64,000 nucleotides of DNA from Diadema setosum. Lineage: Eukaryota; Echinodermata; Echinoidea; Diadematoida; Diadematidae. Position numbers and translations under genes: made by a program. Location of the stretch: contig NC_092697.1 of NCBI RefSeq assembly GCF_964275005.1, positions 17,882,638 to 17,946,637 on the forward strand, read 5' to 3'. Shown here in pieces: positions 1-11,600 of the stretch (positions are counted from its first letter, which is position 1; every line of letters starts with the position of its first letter). The notes under the pieces were generated by a model that was not told the origin of the DNA, did not search any database, and worked only from the letters and a program-made list of their open reading frames with translations.

Positions 1-270
1 CTAACCTGGATAAGTGAGCTATACCCTGTCATCCATCAAATTTCCAAGGCAGGTTCTTCGGCTTAAACTCTGTCCAAGGGTCCGCAAAGCCAAACTATAA
101 GTTCTTTTTACTAAAAAAAAAAAAAAAATCACCTATTTTCCGTACATGCACCCAATGAAATATAGTCCCTTCAAATTCCATGAGAAAAACGTTCATCTTC
201 AAACCAAAATGCAGTTTGTAGAGGAATTCACAATATCTGCAACCATTCAGATTTATGCCAAACTGCATTA

Positions 271-360
271 ATGATTTTTAATTACTTTTTTTCTTCATTT
301 ATTTTGGCATCTTTGGTACGAATTTGTGAAGGGGTCTGGGACATTCCATTTTATTTACAG
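271..360 (+). CDS. Possible signal-peptide exon (weak)
   Basis: An ATG opens 30 codons with a hydrophobic run (F-S-S-F-I-L-A-S-L-V) and ends exactly at CAG|GTGAGA, a good donor. It would end in phase 0 whereas the next certain exon (1977) starts in phase 1, so an unseen exon would be needed between them. The CAG could equally be an acceptor. Listed only because of its position upstream of the receptor exons. Confidence 0.15.
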
Positions 361-452
361 GTGAGAGCCCTAAACCACCGGGACCATGTGCCTTTAAACC
401 TTTCGATCTTTTGCCAGTCTGACCGCGCCTCATGGTTTATGTCTGTGAAATC

Positions 453-487
453 CAATGCCCAATGCCCAATGCCCAATGCCCAATGCC
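453..487 (+). repeat. Five-copy CCCAATG heptamer minisatellite
   Basis: Head-to-tail copies of a seven-base unit with no mismatch; 7 is not a multiple of 3 and no gene is seen here. Confidence 0.85.
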
Positions 488-774
488 GGAACCTGGGGAA
501 TGGCCCAAGTGATATGATATTACGCAGAAACTAATATCTAAACAATTATCCACATTGCGTTTCTCAAAATTACAATGTGTTTAGAAGAATAAAAATCACT
601 CCAGATATGATAGAAGAAGATACGACTTAAACGTAGACTGCAGAAATCAGATGTCTGCATGGATGTGAGGGTACACCACCGACTAGTTCGGTGGGGTGCG
701 CTCCCTCGATTTCGGACGCCTCATTTGTACTCACGCGTATTGCGACTGCTTACTCTATCAAAGATCCTACATAA

Positions 775-1150
775 AATATCTCTGATGAGGACTCAAAATA
801 GGTGAAACAAGTCAACCGAGTCAATCTTTAGTGTTTCATATTTCCTGAAAGAACAGTACTTCTTCTGTAGTATTCTAAAATTTGGGATCACAAAACGCAC
901 AGGAATTGTGTTTTAAACATTTTTCTTTTTTATAGAACAGCTTTTTCTGGAATCGTGTGGTTACGTGTGTCTTAGACTCTCATTTCCGGCGTTTCTTCTA
1001 AAACCCTTTCCACTCTCTTCACTTTGAACTCTAATAACTTTCGAAAGAATGGCGTTTATGCTTTGAACGTTGGAACGTAGTCATGGATAGAATGTTTTGA
1101 AAGAGCATGTTTGATTTCAGTTTTAATCTGATGATTGTTGTTTGTATGAA
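775..1150 (+). mobile_element. Truncated copy of dispersed repeat R (also at 22199 and 59623)
   Basis: Shares the order of blocks 'gaggactcaaaataggtgaa', 'tttcctgaaagaaca', 'tttgggatcacaaaacg' and 'aactctaataactttcgaaa' with the longer copies at 22199-22890 and 59623-60416. Both termini are missing here. Non-autonomous, no coding capacity; probably an old copy, given the divergence. Confidence 0.6.
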
Positions 1151-1326
1151 ATTTTATTTTATTTTTTGTTTAAGTACAAGGTTTGATGTGTATAATGTGG
1201 GAAAGAAATTATTGCAATTGTGTTTAATAATTATGTGTTATAATGGAAGATCATGTATGTTAAGACGTAATTTACATTTTGTAAGTATTAAGCGCTGACA
1301 AAAATGCAAAGCATTATTATCATTAT

Positions 1327-1440
1327 TACTACTACAAGTAGTAGTTCATATACTACTACTATTACTACTACTAATACTACTACTACTATGCTACTACCAC
1401 TACTACGACTACATTATGTACTGTATACTATACTACTATA
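1327..1440 (+). repeat. Degenerate TAC/CTA trinucleotide microsatellite
   Basis: Runs of ACT/TAC triplets with interruptions just upstream of the SINE copy. Confidence 0.8.
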
Positions 1441-1566
1441 CCATTCTTACTCTGGGTAAAATTTCAGGAATACAAATCACTACTATACAGAACATGAAGC
1501 CTTAGTTACTCATTGCCACAAGAACTCCGCAAAAACCCAGTTGTTATTCTTCCCTTGAATCAAGAA

Positions 1567-1810
1567 GGGGACGCTGTGGCACAGTGGATAAGACTCCAGA
1601 CTCCCAATCGGAGGACCCGAGTTCGATTCCCGCCCAGTGCTTACGTCCTTGGACAGAATGTTTTTACCCATCATGTCCCTGTGGATCCAGGTGTACGAAT
1701 GGGTACCTGACAACGCCAGGGTAATGATAATGGCAGGGCTGTCTGCTAGAGCAGTGGCAACATTGGAGAGGCTACCTTGCATAAAGAAGACCTTGATTAT
1801 CATTTTTTAT
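1567..1810 (+). mobile_element. tRNA-derived SINE, copy 1
   Basis: The head is tRNA-like. The A box TGGCACAGTGG lies at 1577-1587 and the B box GTTCGATTCC at 1621-1630, about 33 bases apart. This would be the internal RNA polymerase III promoter. The body continues through 'gggtacctgacaacgccagg' and the tail is a degraded ATT repeat. The same head and body occur inverted at 33020-33256. The pattern resembles tRNA-headed SINEs described from sea urchins; which subfamily was not determined. Confidence 0.85.
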
Positions 1811-1976
1811 AAGGAACCCTGGACGGGACACGATAGTCACGAAAGTTTATGAGATTGACTTAAAGAACTCTTGTTTAGCAAGTCTGTTATACACGTGCAG
1901 ACTGTAAATATGAGAACATACCATCTATTTTTTAATGCTGAAAAAAAAAATATGCTTGTCTTTGCATTCTTCGCAG

Positions 1977-2108
1977 AATGTCAAGAAGGGTTCTACGGCG
2001 AGAATTGTGCCCAAGTTTGTCATTGCCAGGGTGACGCGTGCGACGCAGTGACGGGGTCGTGTGCGGGCCAGTGTTTGATGAATTGGCTTGAACCAGATTG
2101 CCAAACAG
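1977..2108 (+). CDS. EGF-like domain exon of the Tie-like receptor
   Basis: A 44-codon exon, phase 1 at both ends. Cysteines are spaced as in laminin-type/Tie EGF repeats: C-Q-E-G-F-Y-G-E-N-C, then C-H-C, C-D-A-V-T-G-S-C, C and C. The G-F-Y-G-x-x-C motif is the hallmark. The acceptor is the pyrimidine tract ending TTCGCAG and the donor is CAG|GTGTGT. Confidence 0.85.
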
Positions 2109-2572
2109 GTGTGTTCTTTGTTAATTAAAATTGTTACGTCTTTACTATATTATTCCATTTGATAATTTTGACCATTATTGTCACTTGTAATGTGAATTCT
2201 GTGCGAGCAGATTACAGCAAACTAAGTCCAGATATGGCAATGACATTTTCAGTACCTTATCATGACGTCAGATGTCACAACTATCATGTGGAATGAACCT
2301 CTAGTTTGATAGAGAACAGAACAAGCGGCACCACCGAGACACATCAATCTGCTTTAAGTCTTAACAGGTTAAGTGGATATGTTTTAACACCCAAGAAGTG
2401 CACTGAGGTATAGCCGTTATAACCCCTGTGTGCCACATTATTCTGAGACTGCAACGCAGGCATGCTCGGTGAACACTTGAAAACATAAAATATAAGATTA
2501 CGAATCAGCGGATCTGTTGCCAAAAAGTCACACCTAAAATATAAAAAAAAAAATCAGAAGATCGCATCTGAA

Positions 2573-2648
<76 letters not shown>

Positions 2649-5600
2649 CAGTTGACATCACGTGTCTTAGAAAAATATATACTATAGTTTTCCTTCTGCT
2701 AAAACTCTTTACTTGCATATTGTTGATATTGGTTCCAAAAAGGAATGATACACAGCCGATGTTATTTTCTATGGGTTTTGTTTGTTCGTCTTTACAGGCG
2801 TTGTCGTGATTAGCAGGCACGTACAGGTCAATCCCATCTCCCAAGCTTTGCTCTTTTGTCGAGCTCGTGGCAATCCACTTCCTTCTGACACCGATGTCGG
2901 TCTCTACAGGTATTCGTACCGGGGCGACAGACATGACCAAACCGGAATATATAGGAATGGGTCTACAGTGGAGGGAGACGGTGATGAACGTGTTGTGATA
3001 TTCAGGGTTTCTTCTCTTCAAGAGGGAAATTACAGTTGTGGAGTCATCGGGACTAGTGGCTTTGCTTACGACATCTTTCTACTTAGTTTCCATGGTAAAC
3101 GTAGAGTGTGATTTTATCCTGATATCCAGTGTTGTAATGGCACAACAAGAAAATTGATGTAAAAGCTTCATCAAAGGTGGATAAATCTTATCCATTGTGA
3201 CGACGGTTTCTTTTATCAAAAACACTCCCTCCACATTAAATGCTGATCTGCAAAAGGTATCTGATGGTACTTACCCACAGTTTGGGCTGGTAACATTTTT
3301 TTTTTTCCCCTGGATGAAGGGAAACATTCTGGTTCAAGCATCTTTTCCAAGAAATTCGCACCGGACGGTATCTCTTGATTACTATTCCAGGGGCTGTCGT
3401 CATTTTAGTCATTCAAATTCAGTCATGATTTATTGTCCATAACAGGATATTTATTTTGTTTACACGCTTTCTAAAAAAAAAAAAAAAGTATACATTACAT
3501 AAACAACATTCAAATGACAGGTAAAACATCAGGAAGATATCAATTAAAACAAAGTGGTAAAAAAAGTGTAGAAAATATTTTTCAACGGAAATATCTCATA
3601 TCAGCATCAATAATTGAACATCACCAAAACTATAGTTACCATGGTACATGTGTATGTGTGTTTTACTCTTTCTTCTTTTCAATGAGACATTCCCGAGGAA
3701 TGTAATCAATGTTTGGGTGAAACCATGTGCTGTTAGATATGTGTACGCATGGTAGTTGCTTTAGTGTTGTGTGTCTTTGAAATTGACCCCATGTTTCAGA
3801 AATAGGCTCTTAATCTCCGTAAGCATTGGGTTGTCATAATTATTGTGAGTATCTAATGTGACCATAGGGCTGTGCACCATCTTTCAAGATGCACATAATT
3901 TTTTCTTTGATTTCAGTGCTACCAGTCCTTACACACCCCCCTCGTGTAATTAGTCTTAGCCAGACGACAGTAGAACTCGAATGGTTACCATGGACACCCG
4001 GGGTAGATACCGGAGATCCTCCACTGGTAGCCTACGCTATCTTCATCAGGAGAACGTCACAGGAGTGGTCGGAATCGGCTAGAGTCTCGAGTACATCAAC
4101 ATCAGTCACGATAAGCGGCCTGGAAGCGGACACGGACTACGAGTTTAGCGTTGCGCCGGTACGAGAGGGAACTGGAGGTACCGGAACAAGGTCGGCCCCT
4201 GTCTTCTCAGCCACGTTCTGCCCGAGTAAGTCTGACCATTCAGTGGTGTAGAGTACCGAAGCAAGTGGGATCAGTTCGCCAGGTTAAGTAAAGCAATCTC
4301 TATTCATTGTCCAATAGTCTCGAGCCATCTGTACCACTGGCGAACAAAGTATAAGTTAAGGGTTAAAAATGTCTAGGTTCTCTTTTACTGCAATTAGACG
4401 GAACATTCTAAGTTTATCTATCTTGAAGTTTAAAGGACATTTTTTTGTGCAAATCAGTTATTTCTGGTAAAAATGGAAATGCAGAAGATCTCATGACGAG
4501 GAAAAGTTAAGTAAGAAACAGACACAAATAATTTTCTAATAGCGCTCAAGATATAGGACAACAACTGAATAGGATGTGAAAAAAACACTTTGTGAGAAGG
4601 GGATAGAGGCGAAAATAGCGAGAAAGGGTGCTTAAACATTAAAAAGAAAGTCGACGAGAATATTATGACAACATTTATTATAACTAGGCCTTAGGATATT
4701 TTCAGCGGATTTTATTATACAAGATTTAAGGCTGCATGGGTTTGGTTTGTTTGTTTGTTTGTTTGTGTGTTTGTTTTTTTTTTATTTCATTTCCCCTCAT
4801 GAAAAAGGCATACAAATGAAATGACTTTGCAAATATACAGAGTTTACAGAAATGCAGTGTTATACAAATATATACAAATAAGAGAAAATTCATAAAAAGT
4901 AAGAGTATGAGTTTACAGACAGAAAACCTAAACAATAACTAGACTCGGAATTTGTCAACACTGACAAATTAGGTGATCCGATCTATTGGGAAATCAATGA
5001 TTTGAGTCCTGATCCCAATAGGCATGACCATACAGGTTTCATCTGTGTTGAGGGGACATTGGCCATGTGATGTTTGGAGTCTCATTTAGAAAAGGGAGTC
5101 AGACCTGCCATCTTTGGTACCGAATTCCGTATGCACTAACGAAGATACAGAATGAAGTATATTTGACCTTTGACCCCATTTTGCACACCAAAGATGGCAT
5201 CTGAGCAAAAAGTGGTTATTTTGTGAAATGATTCTTGTAACATGGTCTTTGCGTGTGCAAAATATGGGAAAGATAGAACAAGTATTCACCAAGATACAGG
5301 ATGAAACACTTATGACCTTTGACCCTAATTTACATACCCATATGATCAAGTAGTGGTTATTTTATGACATGATGTACGTGACATGAACTAAACATGTGCA
5401 AAATATGGGGGTGATAGAGGCTGTTTTTCTTGAGTTATTACAAAGAAAGTTGCAGAAAGAAAGAAATATCTCAATACATCGAGGATAAGCTTTAATTTCA
5501 ACCAAGTTTTTTGGCATGATCCAGACATCGTATGAAAAAACAAATGCACATTTCTGATAGCGCAAAGTCTCAGCTACAACATATTAAAATCTGGGAGAAA

Positions 5601-8600
5601 TTCACCGAAGGGTAAGTGAGCTAGTGCTCGATAAAGACAATCATGTCAACTTTTACATCTAGAAAAATTCCCTTCCATAGAGATAACACGTCATAACGAA
5701 GATACAGAAAAAAGGTACATATGACCTTTGACCCGACTTTGCACAGACAAGATGGCATCTGAGCAAAAAGTGATTATTTTGTGAAATGATCCTTGTAATA
5801 TGGTCTTTACGTGTGCAAAATATGGGAAAGATAGGGCAAGTATTCACCAAGATACAGGATGAAATATTTATGACCTTTGACCCTAATTTACATACCCAAG
5901 ATGGTGTCCGATCAAGTAGTTGTTATTTTATGAAATAATGTACGTAACATGAACTAAACATGTGCAAAATATGGGGGTGATAGGGGCTGTCTTTCTTGAG
6001 TTACTGCAAAGAAAGTTGCAGAAAGGAAGTAATATCTCAATACATCGAAGGTAAGCTTTAACTTTAACCAAATTTTTTGACGTGATGCCGACGTCGTATG
6101 AAAAAATGAAGGGCACATAGACGATAGCCCAAAGTCTCAGCTACAACATATTAAAATTTGGGAGAAATTCACCGAAGCATAAGTGAGCTAGTGCTCGATA
6201 AAGATAGTCATGTCAATTTTCATTTCCATAAAAAATGCACTCCCATAGAGATAACACGTAAACTGGTCAAATTTGACAAGATTACTTTGAATCCATTTTT
6301 ACGAGGTGATGCCGTCATCCAATCAAAATGCTGTTACTATATTAATGAAAGAGCATTTAGTAAGCTACAACATACTGAAATCTGGGTCAAAATGGGCAAA
6401 GAGTAAGTGAGATACGCTCGAGTGAACTTGTAATTTGATGACGTCATTTTGAAAATTTACTCTTTTTATTTTATTAAGAAATTTGATATCTTTTGATCAA
6501 TTATCCAGCATCGTCAACCCATGAAATGACATGTACAACTCATCAGCTTTCAGAATATGTAAAGAAAATGGGACGTCACCGTTCATCCTGACGAGTAAAA
6601 TCGGATTTAAAATTGGCTGTTTTTTGGCATTGTTGCACTGTATATCGCCATTGACGCGCGCGCGGAATTTCAACTTTGACGGGCCCGTATGACGTCATAT
6701 TGAGTCGGATTGACTTGAAACTTGGTAGACGTATTCCCTGACATTTCAGGCAGGCGATAAGTGTGAAAAAACGGGAAATTTCTATTGCATATGAGCTGTG
6801 CGTGCGTATATGCACGCGCGCGTACGCGTCCGTAAATTTTTTTCAATTTTTCAAAAAATGCTCTAAATGGTCTGAAACGTGTGCAAAAAAAAATGTGAGC
6901 TCGATTTGAGCATATAGATATTTCAACGCGCGCGTACGCGCACGTTTTAAGGTATAGATGAATTTTGAGAATATGAGTAGAATGCGCTTGACTTGAAATA
7001 TATGTGACGTAAATTTCATTGAAAAATTCTATTCCATTAATTAGATATGATTGAGAATGTGTTTTCATATAATGACGTCATAGTGACGTCACGGTCGACT
7101 GATCACTTTGATTTTAGTTCGATTGCCGTCTTTGGGAGACGATACATATATGGTATAAGTTTGAAATTGATAGGAAGAGGACTTTCTGAGCTAATCGATG
7201 CACAACTTTTGGGGAGAAATAAGAAGAAAACTAGAGATTGTAATTTGTCATTACTGACAAATTAAGGTGATCCGATTTTTTTTTTTATCAATGATTCGAG
7301 TCCTGATCGCAATACGCATGACCATACAGGTTTCATCTGTGTTTAGAGACATTGGCCGTGTGATGTTTGGATTCTCATTTAGAAAAGGGAGTCATATCTG
7401 CCATCCTTGGTACTAAATTCTGTATACACTAGATAACGAAGATACAGCAACAAATACATACGACCTTTGACCCACCTTTACACTCCCAAGATGGCACCTG
7501 AGGAAAAAGTGGTTAATTTGTGAAATTATTCTTGCGACATCGTCTATAAGTGTGCAAAATATGGGAAAGATAGGACAGGTATTCACCAAGATACAAGATG
7601 AAACAGTTATGACCTTTGACCCTTATTTACATACCCAAGATGGCGTCTGGTCAAGAAGTCGTTATTTTATGAAATAATGTAGGTGACATGAACTAAACGT
7701 GTGCAAAATATGGTGGTGATAGAGCATGTTTTTCTTGAGTTTTTGCAAAGAAAGTTGCGCAAAGAAAGAAATATTTCAATACATCGTTGATGAGCTTTAA
7801 TTTCAACCAGGTATTTTGACGTGATATCGACATCGTGTGAAAAAAACAAAGGGCACTTATATGATAGCACAAAGTTTCAGCTACAACATGTTAAAATCTA
7901 GGAGAAATTCACTGAAGCATGAGATAGTGCTTGATAAAGATAGTCATGTCAATTTTCACATCTAGAAAAACTCCCTCCCATAGAGATAACACGTAATAGC
8001 GAAGATTGAGAAAGAAGTACATATGACTTTTGACCCCATTTTGCACACCAAAGATGGCATCTGAGCAATTAGTGGTTATTTTGTGAAATGATCCTTGTAA
8101 CATGTTCTTTACGTGTGCAAAATATGAGAAAGATAGGACATATATTTACCAAGATACAGGATGAAACATTTATGACCTTTGACCCTAATTTACATATTCA
8201 AGATGGCGTCTGATCAAGTAGTTGTTATTTCGTGAAATAATGTTCGTGGCATGAACTAAACATATGCAAAATATGGTGGTGATAGGGTATGTTTTTCTTG
8301 AGTTATTGCACAGAAAGTTGGAGAAAGAAAGAAATATTTCAGTACATCGAAGATAAGCTTTAATTTCAACCAAGTTTTTTCACGTGATCCCGACAACGTA
8401 TGAAAAAACAAAGGGCACACTTACAATAGCCCTACGTCTCAGCTACAACATATTAAAATCTTAGAGAAATTCACCGAAGCATAAGTGAGCTAGTGCTCGA
8501 TAAAGATAGTCATGTCAATTTTCATTTCCATAAAAATTGCACTCCCATAGAGATTACACGTAAACTGGTCAATTTTGACAAGGTTACATTCAATCCATTT

Positions 8601-11600
8601 TTTTCGAGATGATGTCGTCATCTAATCAAAATTAGGTAATTACATTTATGAAAGAACAGTTCATAAGCTACAACATATTGAAATCTGGGTGAAAATTGGC
8701 AAAGGATAAGTGAGATACGCTCGAGTAAACTTGAAATTTGATGACGTCATTTTGAAAATTTACTTTTTTTACTTTTTTAAGAAATTTGATATCTTTTAAT
8801 CATTTTGTCAGCATAGCCAGCTCATGAAATGACATGTACAACTCATCAGCTTTCAGAATATGTAAAGAAAATGGGGGGTCACCGTCCATCCTGACGAGTA
8901 AAATCGGATTTAAAATTGGCGGTTTTTTTTGCATAGTTGCACTGTATATCGCCATTGACGCGCGCGCGGAATTTCAACTTTGACGGGCCCGTATGACGTC
9001 ATATTGAGTCGGATTGACTTGAAACTTGGTAGAAATATTCCTTGACATTTCAGGCATCTGATCCGTGTAAAAAAACGGGAAATGTCTATTGCATATGAGC
9101 TGTGCGTGCGTATATGTGCGCGCGCGTACGCGTCCGTCCGATTTTTTCAATTTTTCAAAAAATGCTCCAAATGGTCTGAAACGTGTGCAAAAAGATTTTG
9201 AGCTCGATTGGAACATACAAATATTTCAACGCGCGCGTACGCGCACGTTTTAATAATAAATATGAATTTTGATAATATGAGTAGAATGCGCTTGACTTGA
9301 AATATATGTGACGTGAATTTCATTGAAAATTTGCATTCCATTAATGAGATATGAATGAAAATGTGTTTTCCTATAATGACGTCATCGTGACGTCACGGTC
9401 GACTGATCACTATGATACATTAGATCTGTCATCTTTGTGACATGATACATACATGGTATGATTTTGAAATTGATAGGCAGAGGACTTTCTGAGCTAACCT
9501 CTGCACAACTTTTGAGGAGAAATAAAGAAACAAAGAAGAAAGAATCAGTACAGATACAGAAGGTGATCCGAGAGGATACTCGGATCACCTAAAGAAGAAG
9601 AAGAAGAAGAAAGAATCCGTACAAAAACAGAAGGTGATCCGAGAGGATACTCGGATCACCTAATAACAAAGACAGGGTAATAGATGAGATAGAGGAAAAC
9701 GGCTGGAAAACCCATATTTAGTGACACTATTGCAGAGTCACTGGTCTTCCATGGGGACCAGAAGAGAGAAAAAAACAAACAAACCACACAATAGAAAAGA
9801 GACGGATGAAGGGGGGTCGTATCGTCTTCTAATAATAATGATATTTTTCAACATTATCTTCTTATTCGAATTAAAGGTTCTTATACAAATCAAAATAATC
9901 ATTAATTATACAAACATCATACATAAAAATCTTTGAATTATTCACGGAAAAAGAAACACCCACCATGTCGGTTAATTTCCTATTTAATCAGGAAAATGTT
10001 ATCTGACATAATAAGTATAAACAACTTGCTAAAGTGTTAATCGGAGATTTTTTTATTTTTTTTTTTGATTAGACAGTGCACGTCTGCCATTATAAAAAGA
10101 GTTCATGAATACTAGGTCAGTGTAAGCCGTAGGTCGTTAAACGCTAAGCCCTGACATATTTGCAATGGATTCTTCACAAGGTATTTACAGAATGGATATT
10201 TACACGATAGACGATATTTGGCTTAGATACCATAAGAATGTAATTTTACCATGCAAAATATTCTTTATCTGCTTAATATCATACAGAGCCAGGTGGATTT
10301 CCTCGGGAAGTAAATGTGTCATCGAACGAAACTCTTCCACAGCAGTTGATCGTCACGTGGAAGGTACTATGTGAAGTAGAGATCTAAAGATCTTAATGTT
10401 TACATAAACCTAATCATAATTTAGGCGCGTAGGATGTTCAGTGCTCTATACAATACTCAAAATGCTTTACATTAAATTTACTGATGATTATTCGTCAGTG
10501 TCGATTTCCTTAAGTCTTCAGAATCTCCAACTATTTACATTCCAATTGTAAAGTGCTGATACAGGGGACATTATATGATTCATGACGTAAAATTACGTAC
10601 AATGTAGGAAGGGTAACTAATAATTATGGATGACAGAATTCATTTGTTGCGTGGTATATTTTATGTCATGACTACGCATTTCCGTTTGTGTGTTTACAAT
10701 AAACTGACCTGGGCCCCGTTGCAAGAAAGTTGCAATCAATTGCAAATAATTGCTAATTTTGAAACAACCATTCTGATTGGCTCAGGGTCTGCCCTATTAA
10801 GAAGACATGCATGCAACAATGATTTTGATTAGCCAGTGACAATCAGTTGCAAGTTGCGTTTAAACGCAAAGTTTCTAGCAACGGGGCCCTGGAATGTAAA
10901 TAGGCATACATAGAAAATTAGTAAATATTTTCGTACATGGATGTCAAAGTACTCGCAGTGCTTGGAAAAACAAAGTTAAAAGATCCTCTTGATTCGTAGT
11001 CTCGTCTAACACTGCAGGTATGTTATATGAGCAGGCAGAGGTTTGTATCAATCGAGTGACAAATTGTGCTCATCGATTCATTATTACGAATCATAAGCAT
11101 TGGTTTACTGTATAATTCTTATATCTTTTTAGTAGAAACTGTTCGGACTTTTTTCCTCTTTTTACGTGGATGCAGCTCCAATCTACTAAAACATTTTACT
11201 CTCTCTGTTCCCTCATTTCTTTTTTTTTTTCTCAATCCAAGATTCCCTTCTTTGTTCCTAGAAGTTTTTCCTCTTATATCAAATCCACATTTTGTTGTCC
11301 TCCAAGGCTAATACTGAACATAATTGGAAGTTAAAGTTTTTATCTGCTGATATGTGTTTTGTTCCTGCATTTATAAATAAGGGAGAATTACATATAAGAC
11401 ACCATGTTACCTAGAGGCTGATATTCCAGCCCAGCAAACTTCTCATCGATAATGGTCCCCGTCACCTCTATACCTGAAGATAGGATAAAAGGCATGACTG
11501 CATGATTTTATGTATACGATACTCCTATTTCTTTTGACTACTCTTGGTTATATCTTCATGTATTTTTTTTTTTGTCTCCAAGTGGAAAAATAAAACAGAA

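Larger units (their letters stand above)
4949..9670 (+). repeat. 4.7 kb tandem array of two ~2.3 kb units, with hairpin ends
   Basis: Unit 1 runs from about 4949 to 7241 and unit 2 from about 7242 to 9545. Each begins with a hairpin (AATTTGTCA, four-base loop, TGACAAATT) followed by AGGTGATCCGA. Each contains two ~550-base subrepeats (around 5085-5640, 5640-6180, 7375-7960, 7960-8500). A CG-rich block with alternating purine-pyrimidine follows, ending in a doubled TGACGTCA and GTCGACTGATCAC. The array closes with two copies of a strong hairpin, GGTGATCCGAG and CTCGGATCACC. The terminal match of AGGTGATCCGA to the closing hairpin suggests a Helitron/Helentron-like or other non-autonomous element duplicated in tandem; class not settled. 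It lies in the receptor's largest intron. Confidence 0.8.

Noticed and set aside
451-487. CRISPR-like short repeats
   Set aside because: Units of 7 bases with no spacers; simple minisatellite in a eukaryotic genome.
1577-1640. tRNA gene
   Set aside because: A and B boxes are present, but the sequence continues as a SINE body with an ATT tail and a second copy exists; no cloverleaf acceptor stem.
2554-3021. 155-codon minus-strand open frame
   Set aside because: Antisense to the Ig exon and running into the TA microsatellite; repetitive Ile-Tyr ending.
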